Part shown: in pieces, positions 1 through 12,046 of the stretch
Numbering within the stretch: the stretch's first letter is position 1
Layout: every line of letters starts with the position of its first letter
NCBI RefSeq assembly: GCF_037975245.1
Contig: NC_092568.1
Span: 21,106,501-21,170,500 of the forward strand
Direction of reading: 5' to 3'
Length of the DNA stretch: 64,000 nucleotides
From: Apostichopus japonicus
Lineage: Eukaryota > Echinodermata > Holothuroidea > Aspidochirotida > Stichopodidae
Program-made: the position numbers and the translations under genes
Notes under the pieces: generated by a model
Seen by the model: only the letters and a program-made list of their open reading frames with translations
What the model was told of the DNA's origin: nothing
Databases searched by the model: none

Positions 1-1175
1 TGGAGCGTTTACATTACAACAGTATGATTTTCTACTCATCAGTATGCTCAAGAAAAGAATATCCTTTCTTCCGTTTATGTATATATATTTTTTTATTTTA
101 TTATTGTCATTTTTAATGAGGGTAGTCCTGCTCAGTGCAGAAGCACTGCTTTCCAGAGGAGCCCTCAATACAAAAAATACATATATAATATTTGCAGTAA
201 AAAAAACGGTCAATATCCAAAAGCACAAAAAGGACGGCTTAAAAGATAGACAAATAAATATCAGACATCTAAACAAAAAATATAAGTTTTCATATTGCGT
301 TTAAAAGTATTAATATTTGGCAAGCATTTCAAATTTGGGGGGGGGGGGGAAGACTGTTCCGCGCGGCCTGCCTCCAGAAAATTTAAAGGACCTTTTACCA
401 TTCCCAAATCTAACAGGAGCAAGTAAAACATTATAGAGTAGCTAGATCTACTTCTGTACGAATGGCTATATCTCAGTAGAATTGTATTATCAGTATAAGG
501 TAATCCGGTGCCAGGCCGTGGACACATCTATACATTAGAATATTCCTGGAAATATAATGCACTTTCTACGTTAATTCCTTTTCTTATAGAGTATTCTTTA
601 TTCTATTAAAAGAAAGACACACACATATATATATAATCATGTGGATATTATGATACCATCACTTCCACTATGTAGGACTATCATAGTTTCGGTAGTAAAC
701 TGTCTGTAGCAGGAGTCGTAATACACTAGTATACTACATTTGATATTCACCATGCCTTGTTGCCATCACAGTAACATATCCGTCGCAGTAACTTATACAC
801 TGGTATAGCCTTTTTTCTTTTCTTTTTAATTTAAGAAAATCCGCTTATTATTTACTGTTATACTGTATAATATTACTATCTATTGAAACAAGATCAATGA
901 TAGAACAGTGCTGACTATGCATTACTGTGTATGTGTCTCGGGAGATTTATCATGAAACTAAGACAGGACACTCCGCAAAGAACTAGAAAACAAAGTAAAT
1001 CAATGGAATGTTGCTGGTACAATCTTGTTATTGTGGTAAGATAATCCGTTAAGTGTTACTAACTAGAACATCGGGAAATAAAATTACTGTGGTAGAAACT
1101 GAAAGAGCAATTGGACAGTTCTGTATAGTGTAGGTACACATACACACATGTACAACCAGTGTAATCACTAATACA

Positions 1176-1206
<31 letters not shown>

Positions 1207-3188
1207 TTGAATATATATGTTTGTGTATAGTAAGTGATTATATAGGTTACCGTTTATGTTCCTAATTGTATACCTTTATCATCAATAAGGACATTCTTTT
1301 TTCATTATGTAAAATGATATACTGCAACTGAAAATGATGCTATTTCAAATAAAGTTCTAAGGAGGATATTTGTGTGGTTGCTGTTGTACGAAACAATTGC
1401 AGTAATTTGAAAGGTGCATAAGTGGGGTAGTTCTTCCATTAATAGCCTAACACTAGCCTATACCCAATGTAGTGTTAGAGGTAGGGCAGAGCGAGTGAGA
1501 GAGACAGAGAGACATTGGGGCCATATAAAATCAAATTTCGGTTTTGGCTGTTCCGATACTGTTGCCTGTTCTATTCATTTCCTGTGCTCTCGTAATGCAA
1601 AATATATATGTGTATATATTATTTGTATGATGCTGAACATATCCTTGTTTGTTTGTGTTGACTATCTTCAATGGTTTTGCACCTGCAATGTAATCCATCG
1701 GTGGGGTGACTGGGTGAGCAAAGTGGGAGGAGGTAATGGGTACTCGTGGGGTAGACCTGACTAGAGGGGGGGGGGGGGTTCAGAGGTGACTACAGCCCCG
1801 GGATCCGGAGTGAATTAGGAAGCCCGGGAAAACATAAAGTGTGCCCGGGAGAATATGAGATATATAAATAATTATAGGTTTTTTCCATTTTCATTATATA
1901 CATTTAAGGTTTGGGGGGGGGGTGTGATCCGATCTGGCTCTTATCACCTCGGAAGGGGTAGGGTGGGTGATGAGGAGGGTTGCTCTTATCATTCTATATA
2001 TAACGATAAACACACATGTGTCTTTGTTTTTATCAATACGAAATCCGTTACCGCGGTGACTGATGAAGAGTTTGCATTTACTCTTGGATTATGGATTTAT
2101 TATCAACATTATTACTTTTATTTCTATAAAATTCCATCGAAAATCGTCCCAAGCCACACAATAATGGCATCGCACCATATTGCACTTCTCGCCAGTATAC
2201 CAGACCAGCCAAATCCAATATTTCACCGAGAAAATGAGCGTTTAATTGTCAGTTTTGGGAACTGAGACTGTCGCCATCAATCCACTGCAGACGATATACG
2301 ATCAAAGTTAACCGTTTGTAATAAGGAAACCTTAATCTTCTCAAAGTATCTTCTCCCCCTTCACGCTGTCGTATCAGCTATACGAGATTCACCAAGCTGC
2401 TTGAAGAGGCACTACCCTCCAGCGTCGCCTAGGTCAATAACATCCACACTTTCATGAAAATTACACTGAGCCCAAATACAAAAATATAAAAGAAAACCAA
2501 AAAAAAAAAAAACTTTAAGCCAAAAAAAAAGAGGGAAGTATATACCACTGACAGTTGATTGGTTGGTTTCTAATACTCCGTTCCCTGAGCGTTTCAGTAT
2601 AGCTGAGTGGTTGAGTTTGACAAAGTTCATTAATGTCAACTGGTTAGGGTATAACATAAAGCCCTAGAGGGTTAGACGGGGAATGTACAGACGTATATAA
2701 GAAACACACATGTGCATAACCACATTAAAGAACATTTTAAAAAAGTTCGCTCATATCAAGAGGACAGGGCTTCCTACCTTTTTATCCGTTGTAATTTGGG
2801 AAAGAAAAATGGGGAAAAAGACAAGTTTGCAGTTCAGTACTAAAACATAGGTACTGAATATACCGTGTTTTAGTTGCGGAAGTTAATGAGGGCGGGTAGA
2901 GGGAGAGAGGCATATGGGTAAGCATACGGGGCCTTATAGGGCTTCAAAGGGTGTTAATCGCGAACTCTGAGTGCTGATATGAAACGCTTATGGAAACAGT
3001 TGATGCGGATATATAAGAAATATATATAGTTGACTTGTGCCCAGTAAGACTTTAACTGAAGACTGCATATGTTATACAATAGTCATATCATCAATTAAAT
3101 TACATTTCATTCATAAATATCATAGATCAATCCAGACATCTCTGCTAGTCAAATAAACAAATAACGTACAGTCTGCAGACGTATTATC
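1..3188. other. Non-coding, nothing recognised
   Basis: AT-rich sequence with G runs near 339-350, 1766-1778 and 1912-1921. Open frames up to 136 codons (1855-2265) have no family motif and pass through a G run. Confidence 0.6.
1184..1207. repeat. (TA)n microsatellite
   Basis: Twelve TA units; flanked by TAATCACTAATAC and TAGTAAGTGATTA, a weak inverted pair. Confidence 0.85.
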
Positions 3189-3496
3189 TCATCCCATACC
3201 ATCCCACTCATACCATGCCATCCCATTCCACATCATCCCCCACCATCCTATATCATTCTAAACCATCCCATACCATACCATACCATCCCACACCATACCA
3301 TCCCATCCCACCCCACACCATCCCATATCATTCCAAACCATACAATCCCATCCCATAATATCCCATCCCACACCATCCCATACCATCCCATCCCATATCA
3401 TCCCATCCGATCCCATCCCGTGCCACATCATCCCATCCCATCCCACACCATCCCATACCGTCCCACCCCATCCGATCCTATACCATCTCATCCAAT
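3189..3496. repeat. CCATCCCATA-type simple satellite, about 300 bp
   Basis: Irregular alternation of five-base units CCATC, CCATA, CCACA and close variants on the + strand. It yields a glycine/methionine/tryptophan-rich minus-strand translation that is only low-complexity sequence. Confidence 0.9.
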
Positions 3497-6160
3497 TTGT
3501 TGAGGTACATATATTGAAGATGCTATTTAACTGTGACGGACTTTTCACAACAAAAATTGTATTTTTGTGTTTCTTTCTTGTTTTCGTTTTTGCTTTTATG
3601 GTTTTGAGACACTCGAATCCCGGCCCCCCCCCCCCAAAAAAAAGGTCTATCATCTCACATTTATTCTCGGATCGGAGGTGAAAACGTTCATATCGTTAAA
3701 CCATTTCTCAAGTACGCAAACAAATATTATAGTTATATAGGTGTTAGCGGGTACAATATTCGAAGACAAATAACGAATTAATACTACTTCGTGTGAAACA
3801 AACTGCTCACTACATATTTGTCTAGGAAATTGAGGATTAGAGAGAGACAGAGTGAGAGAAGGTATAGAGAGGTACTCAAGAGGTCCCCTGTATATTCCAG
3901 AGTTTAATGTCAATATTGATAGTTGACAACACAGATTGTGACGAAATCGGCGCGAAGGACACAAAGATATTCCTAAAACTTGGGGCTCAGTGAAAACTGA
4001 TCTCTTACCAGGCGCATGTACAGTGCTTTATTCTCACCTGCATGCGTCAAGCATCGATGAGGGACATTCCTGTAAAATACGGCAGAAAAAGATTAAAACG
4101 TCGGTATCGATAACAGAAAAGAAGAAATTTTCATCCTCGGGGCAATAATTGTGAACTTTCCGTATAATATCACGTATATACCGGTAACTTCAAAATTCAG
4201 ATACGAGGCCCATTTAGAGCTATAAGCCTGTAAACTGTTGTTTAAGGATATAATATGACTAGGTGAATGAATCATTGACTTACACTTGCTTTACCCACCA
4301 AGTCAACAAAAAGGATATATGAGAGATAGAGAGAGCAGAGGGGGGGGGGGGGGTGAGAGTTTGATCTCACAAGGAATTTATAAATGAGTAGAAAATCGGT
4401 CATTTATCACAAATAAAAAACAAATCAAAACTATAATAAAAATAATAATACTAATTGACCATATAATTATCATCATCACAATCGTTATCGTAATCAATAT
4501 CTTCGTCGTCGTCGTCGTCGTCATCGCTTGATCTTGATCTTAATACAAAACATAATATTTCTATCTTTAATATTTTTATCATTTTTTCATTTACCTTCAA
4601 GCATCCTGTCCAGCGCAATATACTCTAATTTGAATATTACAGTCAGTATTTGCTCACGCTGAATTGATATTATGTGCATGTTTCTTCATACTTAGAATTG
4701 AAAGTTATAGATTTGAATATTGGGCTCAATCTCAAGACTTTGTTGGGGCGGGGGAGATGGGGAGGGGGGACGAATTCCCCCTTACTCATATACTTGCTAG
4801 CTTCATGTCGCTGATGGAGGGGTTGCAACGTTATTTTTGTTGCCCAGAGGCGCAGATTACCCTCAGCTATTCCCGTGGTGTCGTTTATCGCCTAACAATG
4901 AAATCACAAAATAATTAACATATACATCATGTCTTCAGACCAACAGTTTATGAAGCTTTACCACATGAGTATTACATATTTCTTCCACGTGATTTGGTAT
5001 AAACTAAAAATAAATGTTTTCTTTTTATTAAGCAAAATATTTGGAAAGCTTTTCATCTCATCTTCTTCTCTTTTATATTATTTAGATTCCTTCCGATTAT
5101 ATCTCTCTTTTTTTAGTCTATAAAGAAGAAAACGTATTCACTCCCGAAGGGTTAACCTAATCTTTATTCAATATAATTCCACGCTTCAAGCACAAATTGT
5201 TTCCACATTTTTTTTATGCCCTTCGGTTCGAGGCGATAATCGCATGATCTTGTCGCGGCTGTCAATGTATGTATTTACACATGCAGTTCTCAAGAAAACA
5301 TAAAGCGTCATTTTAAAGTGAAATGGTTTTTTTTTTTTTTGCATTGATTCTTTAGGTATGATTGTCAGGAGAACTTGTGCATTGTTTAACAATTGTTACA
5401 ATATTAAATTCAAAATCAAAATCAAATTAAAATAGTTTACAGCTCATGATTTAAGTACCCCCCCCTTTGCCTACCCCCCCCCCAACCTCGCCCTTCTTTC
5501 AAATGATCTAAATAATGTATGCAAGTTGCAGATAGTATTCTAATTTGGTAGAAGGTTATTTCGACTGGTATTTGCATGGTGTCACGCCCCTCCCTCTCTC
5601 AGACCCTCCATCTCGAATAATTATGAAATAATACCTTTTACACGAGGACAATATCGACTGTTGAAATTCGAATTATTCCTGGAAGTGACATGACTGATGG
5701 TATGTACCATAAAGAATTCGAGTACTTGCTTATATCTTTTATTATTCCTATGTTATTCAAATATTCTCATATATTTAGTCGTTTCTATATATAAAAGACT
5801 CTAAAGACATATTTATCGCAAACCTTGGGAAATTTGCTGACAAGTGAATCGACGGTGAAGACATGTTTGTGAAAATGCATCTAATGGCATGAAGTGAATG
5901 TTTATGAAGCCAAGCCGTTCTTATTTTACTGCAAAAACTTAATCTTTAAGATAAGGTCTCTCCGCGTGGTTGCGATCATGATTGGAGTGTAATTTTGTAC
6001 AAATATGATTCGTTTTGGTTGAGTGATGAGTAAAGACAATCAATTCCAGATGATAAACAGACCTCCAACGCGCATATGACGTGTATTGTGTCTGTCTTTT
6101 ACCCTCTTTCCGTAATTACGAAATAAAGTAAGCGTCATACACTATACATATGTATATCAC
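3497..6160. other. Non-coding, nothing recognised
   Basis: Contains a C run at 3626-3636, a G run at 4340-4353 and C-rich runs at 5459-5483. No motif-bearing reading frame. Confidence 0.6.
4504..4530. repeat. (GTC)n trinucleotide repeat
   Basis: About seven consecutive GTC units within CTTCGTCGTCGTC...ATCGC. Confidence 0.9.
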
Positions 6161-6346
6161 CTACAGTGGAATTACGACCTTCCTTACCGGTTTCGAACCT
6201 CTGGACATATACCATCAGCGCACTTAGCATAGTGGCTAAAGTGTCCGCATATAAAGCAGGAGGTCCGGGTTCGAATCCCGGAGGAGGCTGGAAATTTTTT
6301 CACTCTTCTGGATTTTCCAACTCACTACAATTTAAATTACATATAT

Positions 6347-6350
<4 letters not shown>
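6161..6350 (+). mobile_element. tRNA-derived SINE, family A, copy 1
   Basis: A pol III type 2 promoter is visible: A-box-like TAGCATAGTGGC at 6234-6245 and a perfect B box GGTTCGAATCC at 6268-6278, spaced as in a tRNA. The tRNA-like part is preceded by about 70 bp beginning CTACAGTGGAATTACGACC that is shared with the other copies, and followed by GGAGGCTGGAA and TGGATTTTCCAACTCACTAC. The 3' end runs into a (TA)n tract. A small reading frame across it is meaningless. Confidence 0.8.

Positions 6351-6381
<31 letters not shown>
6351..6381. repeat. (TA)n microsatellite at the 3' side of a SINE
   Basis: Pure TA followed at about 6393 by (GT)n; continues the tail of SINE family A copy 1. Confidence 0.9.
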
Positions 6382-6387
<6 letters not shown>

Positions 6388-6433
6388 TTATAAGTGTGTG
6401 TGTGTGTATTCATAGATAATACAGCTGACATTG

Positions 6434-6612
6434 CCTACAATGGAATGACGACCTTCCATTTTCGAACCACTAGGCATACAATCAGTGTCCATGATTGGCA
6501 TTGAATATGTTGGTTAGGACGACCGCATCTAGAATGGGAGGCTCGGGTTCGAATCCCGGTGGAGGCTGGAAGTTTTTTTCTTCAAATCATTACATCATTA
6601 CTCTTTCAAATA
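6434..6612 (+). mobile_element. tRNA-derived SINE, family A, copy 2
   Basis: It starts with CCTACAATGGAATGACGACC, has a diverged A-box region (TTGGTTAGGACG) and a perfect B box at 6546-6556, then GGTGGAGGCTGGAAG. It lies about 80 bp after copy 1 in the same orientation, separated by (TA)n and (TG)n, and itself ends at a (TA)n tract. Two insertions side by side or a local duplication are both possible; the divergence favours two insertions. Confidence 0.75.
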
Positions 6613-7564
6613 GATATATATATATATAAATATAGATAAATACGGTACTTAAGAATGTTAAGTTTTCTTACGTCATCATCTCCCCACTCAGCCCCTTTTA
6701 AATCCGATCACGGTCTATAAATTGCGTAGACTTCAACCAAAGATTACGACTAAGAGAAGAGGACAAATAAATAAAAGTAGCAAAAATAATCACAGGTTGG
6801 ATTGAAATTACCAAAAAGAATTTCCTGACTTAATAATTTCATCATAAATGGAGTTTCTATGAAAAGATATAGTCTGATATATTATATCATTATATCGTGT
6901 CCCAGAAAATCCTCACCGTTCATGATATTGCAAGATATCTGTGGTTTGTTTGTTCGTATAGTATATAACTCGGTTTCCACATACACTAAGACAAGCATTT
7001 TATTTAATGTTTAATATTTTAAATTGTGATAGGTACCTTGTGTATTATCTTGATACGAATTCTCCTCTGATATTTATACTCAAAATGATGCAACTAAAGA
7101 TTATTATTATTACTATTTTTTGGAGGGGGGGGGGGTACCTATAGACCCCTGACGTGATGGCTTGTCGGGCATATCCTAGACTAAAAGCTTGATAATTTCC
7201 TCTTACAGTGTTATCAATATTCACGGTAAGCCAATGCGGGATGTATAATGAATCGAGGGAAACTCGAAGTTGACAATATAATTATTGAAATCTGCCCTTA
7301 ACGTCGTCATGAATTACGTGACTGAATCTTATAAATCGATCTATAGTGCATGATCTATGGGATATATAAATGATTTAATAGTCACTCATGATGTCGATAA
7401 GAATTCGCTAAGAATTATTCATCACTCAAGTCACTTATCAAGAGAGAACTCTATAAGCATTTCTGATCTAAAGGTCTAACGTGACTGTCGGTCACAGAAC
7501 ATGCATAAGAGTTCAGCTATTAACCTATATTGTGGAAGGTTAAGTCGGCTTTGATGGTATATGC

Positions 7565-7959
7565 CAGGGTTGTCCAACCTACGGCCCGCGGGCCACAGTC
7601 CGGCCCGCCGCAGGGTTGCGTCCGGCCCGCCAGAGATGCTCTACGGTGCGAAATTTTAGTGAGCAGATTTATTGATAACAATTTGAAGCTATATAATCAA
7701 TCTTTCGAACCTTCTGGGTCCAAAACACTGCATACAGGTCAGTTTGTGTGACACTCTCAGCGGATTGGGGGGGGGGGGGCGGCTGGACATAATTCATCTG
7801 TTTTATCAGGAAGGAAAATAAATCCGTGCGCTCCGCGCGCAGTGCTCACATTTTGTTGCCTTGGGCTTCGGGCAAATATCGAGCGTAGGGTTCATGCGGC
7901 CCCTCCTTCATCATAATCATTCCATGTGGCCCTCTTCTGCAAAAGGTTGGACAACCCTG
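7565..7959. mobile_element. Non-autonomous hAT-like DNA transposon (MITE), 395 bp, complete
   Basis: The ends are perfect 16-bp inverted repeats, CAGGGTTGTCCAACCT at 7565-7580 and its complement at 7944-7959. They are flanked by a perfect 8-bp direct repeat GTATATGC (7557-7564 and 7960-7967). The 8-bp duplication and CAGGG termini with subterminal GGCCCGCGGGCC are characteristic of the hAT superfamily. The interior has GC-rich segments, a G run at 7769-7778 and no transposase frame; a 73-codon frame across the left end is spurious. The intact duplication suggests a fairly young insertion mobilised in trans. Confidence 0.92.
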
Positions 7960-7967
7960 GTATATGC

Positions 7968-10144
7968 TATTATTAAATTCTAAAACACTTCAAGAAGGAT
8001 AAAAAACCCAAACGAAAATCATCATCATTGGTCTATATGTGATAGATATAACTAGGCTGACATAAACAACTTTTTATAACAGCTAAAGTAAAATATTATT
8101 TCCTTTTGTAAAATTATCAGACATTTACATGTCCCTTTACACACCAAGTTGATGACTTGATCAAGTCTAAATATGACGTCATCGAGCCACGTGCTTCATT
8201 TCTTCATAGGTCTATGTTTGTGTCTTTATTCATTACAATACTTATTTCCTGTAATGTAGATTGGTTTTGCAGGTACTGAATCTCAAACATTGAAGCTCTT
8301 AACATGATTTAATGATGGCATTCGTTTTCAGTGTCATCAACACTGATAACATTTTACATTGAAAGTCATTGTTAACAAGAACACAGAGCCGGGGAAAAGA
8401 AGGGGGGGGGGTTCAAAACCTATGACATCACAGATTAACAAAATGACAGCTTCCAGACACGACTTTTAAAATGGAATATCTCCCAAACGGAGCAAGGGTT
8501 ATCCTAGCTTTTTATTAGTTGTTCTTCATTAAGATGTCTGTCAGATAGGCTAAATTTGACAGTTGTGGTAGTGTCTTCTTTAAAACTAATCTTGAATTCA
8601 AGAAAACTTTGCATCATTCCATAAGAGCATTTGCAAGTAAGCTGCACGAACGAAGCAAGGAAGCATGTGTTTCTTTGCTGCCCTTGCTGATTTCCTCGCA
8701 ATCATCTCTCAATATCTAAGAACTGTATACAGACGACATCCTCAGCAAAACTGCTGCAGCTTCCTATATCACAGACGTACTATTTAGCGACGAAGGACGG
8801 TTGCTATGGGCTTAAAGGACTCACGATCAATATCTTACAGTTGACACATACTTACATGATGCTTATCAGGTGATTTTTCAACGTGATATTAGTATAGACT
8901 ACAAAAAAGGCTTGATTTTTCTCCTCCTCCTCCTCCCCCACCCCCACCCCCCACCCCTCAGCCTTTCTCAACTCTAGCTTAGTTGCTAGATTAAATATAT
9001 ACAAACTATATGTGTTATTATATTACTGATATAGACTACACGTATTAAAAAAAAAGCTACTTATAATAAAAACCATTACAAGAATTGTGCAGTTACCTTG
9101 AATTTTCTTTTCGTTAAGTTTTTATTATATTTTTGTATATGAATTGATGAACACGTAACGAGATTAAAAACGATCTCGAATGAATGTCAATAATAGTCCA
9201 GTGAATTTACAGATATAGTAACTATATAGTATAAGTCTATATATATATATGTAGTACACGCTATATGCATGTATGCTGTGATGTAACACAGGTGCAAGCA
9301 CTTTCATTATAACAGTCAATTAGTTTTGTATTCTTGTCGTGGCAAAAACTAGAGTAGCAATTGACGTAAAATTCAAGGCGGGGAATGAGAATGACAATGA
9401 ATGCGATAGAAAGGATTGTTATTATTAAAGAAAGAGAGACAGAAAAGAGAAAAGGGATTATATATAAAGATTTTAAAGTTTCGGCGAGGGAAACAAGCAG
9501 AGTATAGGCCTTCATGCATGGGTGTGTCTACTCAAAGAAGAAGAATTAAGGAACGTGGGGATAACAACTGAAGGAAATGAAGAATTCTTTTATTAGATTT
9601 ACATTTATAACAAGGTTAAATGGAAATGCTGTCATATAACGAGAACAAAACCAAAAACATGTTACTCTATTCGTTAGTGCAATTTGGGAGAGTCAAGGTC
9701 ATGTGTTTCGTGTATGAAGTCACAACCTTGTTCGTACTGTGTCTTTTATTGTGTGGGGGGGGGTGGGGGGATGGAGTCGATATTTTCAAATGTAATTTTC
9801 TGGTAATCCTGTAGTTCAAATGAGTATATACGCTTTTGTGAAGTGTTGTTTTGTATTTTCGTGTTATTTGTCAGTGATACATATTACTCTATTAAAAGAG
9901 AAGAAACCGCCAAATGAATACGATAGCTGATCCATGTTTATTTTCATGACGTTCTTTCGAAGAGTCATAGCATTCTATATCAGATGTGAATTTACGTGAA
10001 AGCAATAACCAATTAAAACTAGTTAGTATAATCAGGGAGTTGTGATGGAACATTTCAAAACGCAAGGAGCGCCCGGAACCTTTTTATACCCCGGAGAGGC
10101 AACAAAGCTGAACCAGGAGGGGTCCACATTTGAGATGATCAACA
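7968..10144. other. Non-coding, nothing recognised
   Basis: Holds a 14-bp palindrome GACTTGATCAAGTC at 8154-8167, a G run at 8402-8411, a C-rich stretch at 8925-8958 and a G run at 9757-9770. Confidence 0.6.
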
Positions 10145-10932
10145 ACCCCCCCCCCTATAACACCATTAATGCCGTGCACCCGACCCCTAGAACATAATTA
10201 TTGCCGTGAACCCGACCCCTATAACACCATTAATGCAGTGCATCCGCCCCCTATAACACCATTAATGCCGTGCACCCGACCCCTATAACACCATTAATGC
10301 CATGCATCCGCCCCACATAACACCATTAATGCCGTGCACCCGCCCCACATAATACCACGAATGCCGTGCACCCGCCCCCTATAACACCAGTTATGCAACC
10401 CGTCCCCTATAACACCATTTACACCACCCGCCCCTATAACACCATTAATGCCATGCACCCGACCCCTAGAACACCATTAATGCCATCCGCCCCCTATAAC
10501 ACCATTAATGCCATGCACCCGCCCCCTATAACACCATTAATGCCGTGCACCCGCCCCCTATAACACCATAAATGCCATGCACCCGACCCCTATAACACCA
10601 TTAATGCCGTGCACCCGCCCCACATAACACCGTTAATGCCGTGCACCCGCCCCACATAACACCATTAATGCCGTGCACCCGACCCCTATAACACCATTAA
10701 TGCCGTGCACCCGACCCCTATAACACCATTAATGCCGTGCACCCGACCCCTATAACACCATTAATGCCGTGAACCCGACCCCGATAACACCATTAATGCC
10801 GTGCATCCGCCCCACATATGACCATTAATGCCGTGCATCCGCCCCACATAACATCATTAATGCCATCCGCCCCTATAACACCATTAATGCCATGCACCCG
10901 ACCCCTATAACACCATTAATGCCAAGCGACCC
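10145..10932. repeat. 32-bp GC-rich minisatellite, about two dozen units
   Basis: The repeated unit contains CCCCTATAACACCATTAATG followed by CCGTGCACCCGA. Variants swap CCGTGCA for CCATGCA, CTATAAC for CACATAAC, and CGACC for CGCCC; some units are shortened by loss of GTGCAC. The array ends 20 bp before the hAT-like MITE at 10953. A reading frame inside is translated repeat only. Confidence 0.95.
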
Positions 10933-10952
10933 ATCTCCGATCTAGGTGGTAG

Positions 10953-11166
10953 CAGTGTTTTAGTACTCGAGAAGCACTTGGTACCCGAGCAATATGGTAC
11001 TCACCCTTGATGAAAAGTACTCGAGTGTTAACGTACTCGTACTTGTCATTCGGTACCCGATACTCGGATCGTAAGAAATAGTACTCGGACTATTGTACTT
11101 GGTACTCAAAACCTCAAGTACTCGGTACTTAGTAAAAAATTAAAAAAATACTTGACAACAACACTG
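10953..11166. mobile_element. Short hAT-like MITE, 214 bp, with TACTCG-rich interior
   Basis: The left end is CAGTGTTTTAGTACTCGAG and the right end is the complement of CAGTGTTGTTGTCAAGTA. Flanking 8-mers are GGTGGTAG (10945-10952) and GGTGGTAT (11167-11174), identical in seven of eight. The interior consists of irregular GTACTCG / GGTACCCGA / TACTTGG motifs in both orientations. The CAGTGTT terminus plus TACTCGAG subterminal motifs is a type I associate with hAT elements. No coding capacity. Confidence 0.75.
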
Positions 11167-11931
11167 GGTGGTATAGTCTCTATCTATGTTCGTTTTATTT
11201 TATACATAACATTGCTGCAGGTTTCACACTTGAAAATGATTTATGTATAAACAGGATAAGTGTCGGTATATACAGGAGATCATGAAGTCAGTTATATAGA
11301 TTGTGTACGTACTTTGTCGAACAGGTTTGACGTATTGTCAAAGCATTTGTAATTTAAAAATAAAAAGGCGTCAGAGCCATATAGCTGGTGAACTGACATA
11401 CATTAGCCCCCCCCCCCCCACCCACCACACACACACATAAATAGAAATTAAAAACATATCGTATAGTGATGTTATGCCTAGTAAATAAAGACAGACTATA
11501 GACTACAACAGAAAAGGCGTTATTTTATGTACAGAACGAGTATGCTATATATAGGCTTACTTAATAAAAACAAACTCCCAGATATCAGAAATATGTCTCC
11601 TGGAGGAACTATCTATGTTATGGCGTAACATCTGTCAAAGTTGTCTATGAGTTTAAGGGGGGGAAAATCTTTAATCAATTCAGAAAACTGCGTCTGTTTT
11701 TCTTGCGAGATAAAAAAAAATCGTACACAATTTTAGCCTTCATAAAACTAAACTAATTTCAATTACATTGAAAGTAAATAAGCTAGGCCTATATACTTTT
11801 ATGTCATACATGCTATGAGCCTATGACTTATTGAATGAAACAAACCCCCGTTATTAAATATAGGTATACTCAGCACAATTCAATATTTGATGAATCGATG
11901 GGTAATTAATATTGTAGGCCAACCAAATGTA

Positions 11932-12002
11932 TTAATAATAATAATAATTAATAATACTGATACTAATACTACTACTACTACTTCTACTACTACTACTACT
12001 AC

Positions 12003-12044
<42 letters not shown>

Positions 12045-12046
12045 GT
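11932..12046. repeat. AAT/ACT trinucleotide array
   Basis: (AATA/ATT), then (CTA)n, then (AAT)n and a short A run; the leucine/valine/serine-rich minus-strand frames across it are artefacts. Confidence 0.9.

Noticed and set aside
1855-2265. 136-codon plus-strand frame
   Set aside because: No recognisable domain, passes through a G run, no splice or promoter context; consistent with chance.
2600-2650. tRNA A-box-like TAGCTGAGTGGTTGAGT
   Set aside because: No B box at the right distance (only GGTTAGGGTA) and no shared flanks with the SINE families.
3258-3653. 131-codon minus-strand frame rich in Gly, Met, Trp and Asp
   Set aside because: It is the translation of the CCATCCCATA satellite.
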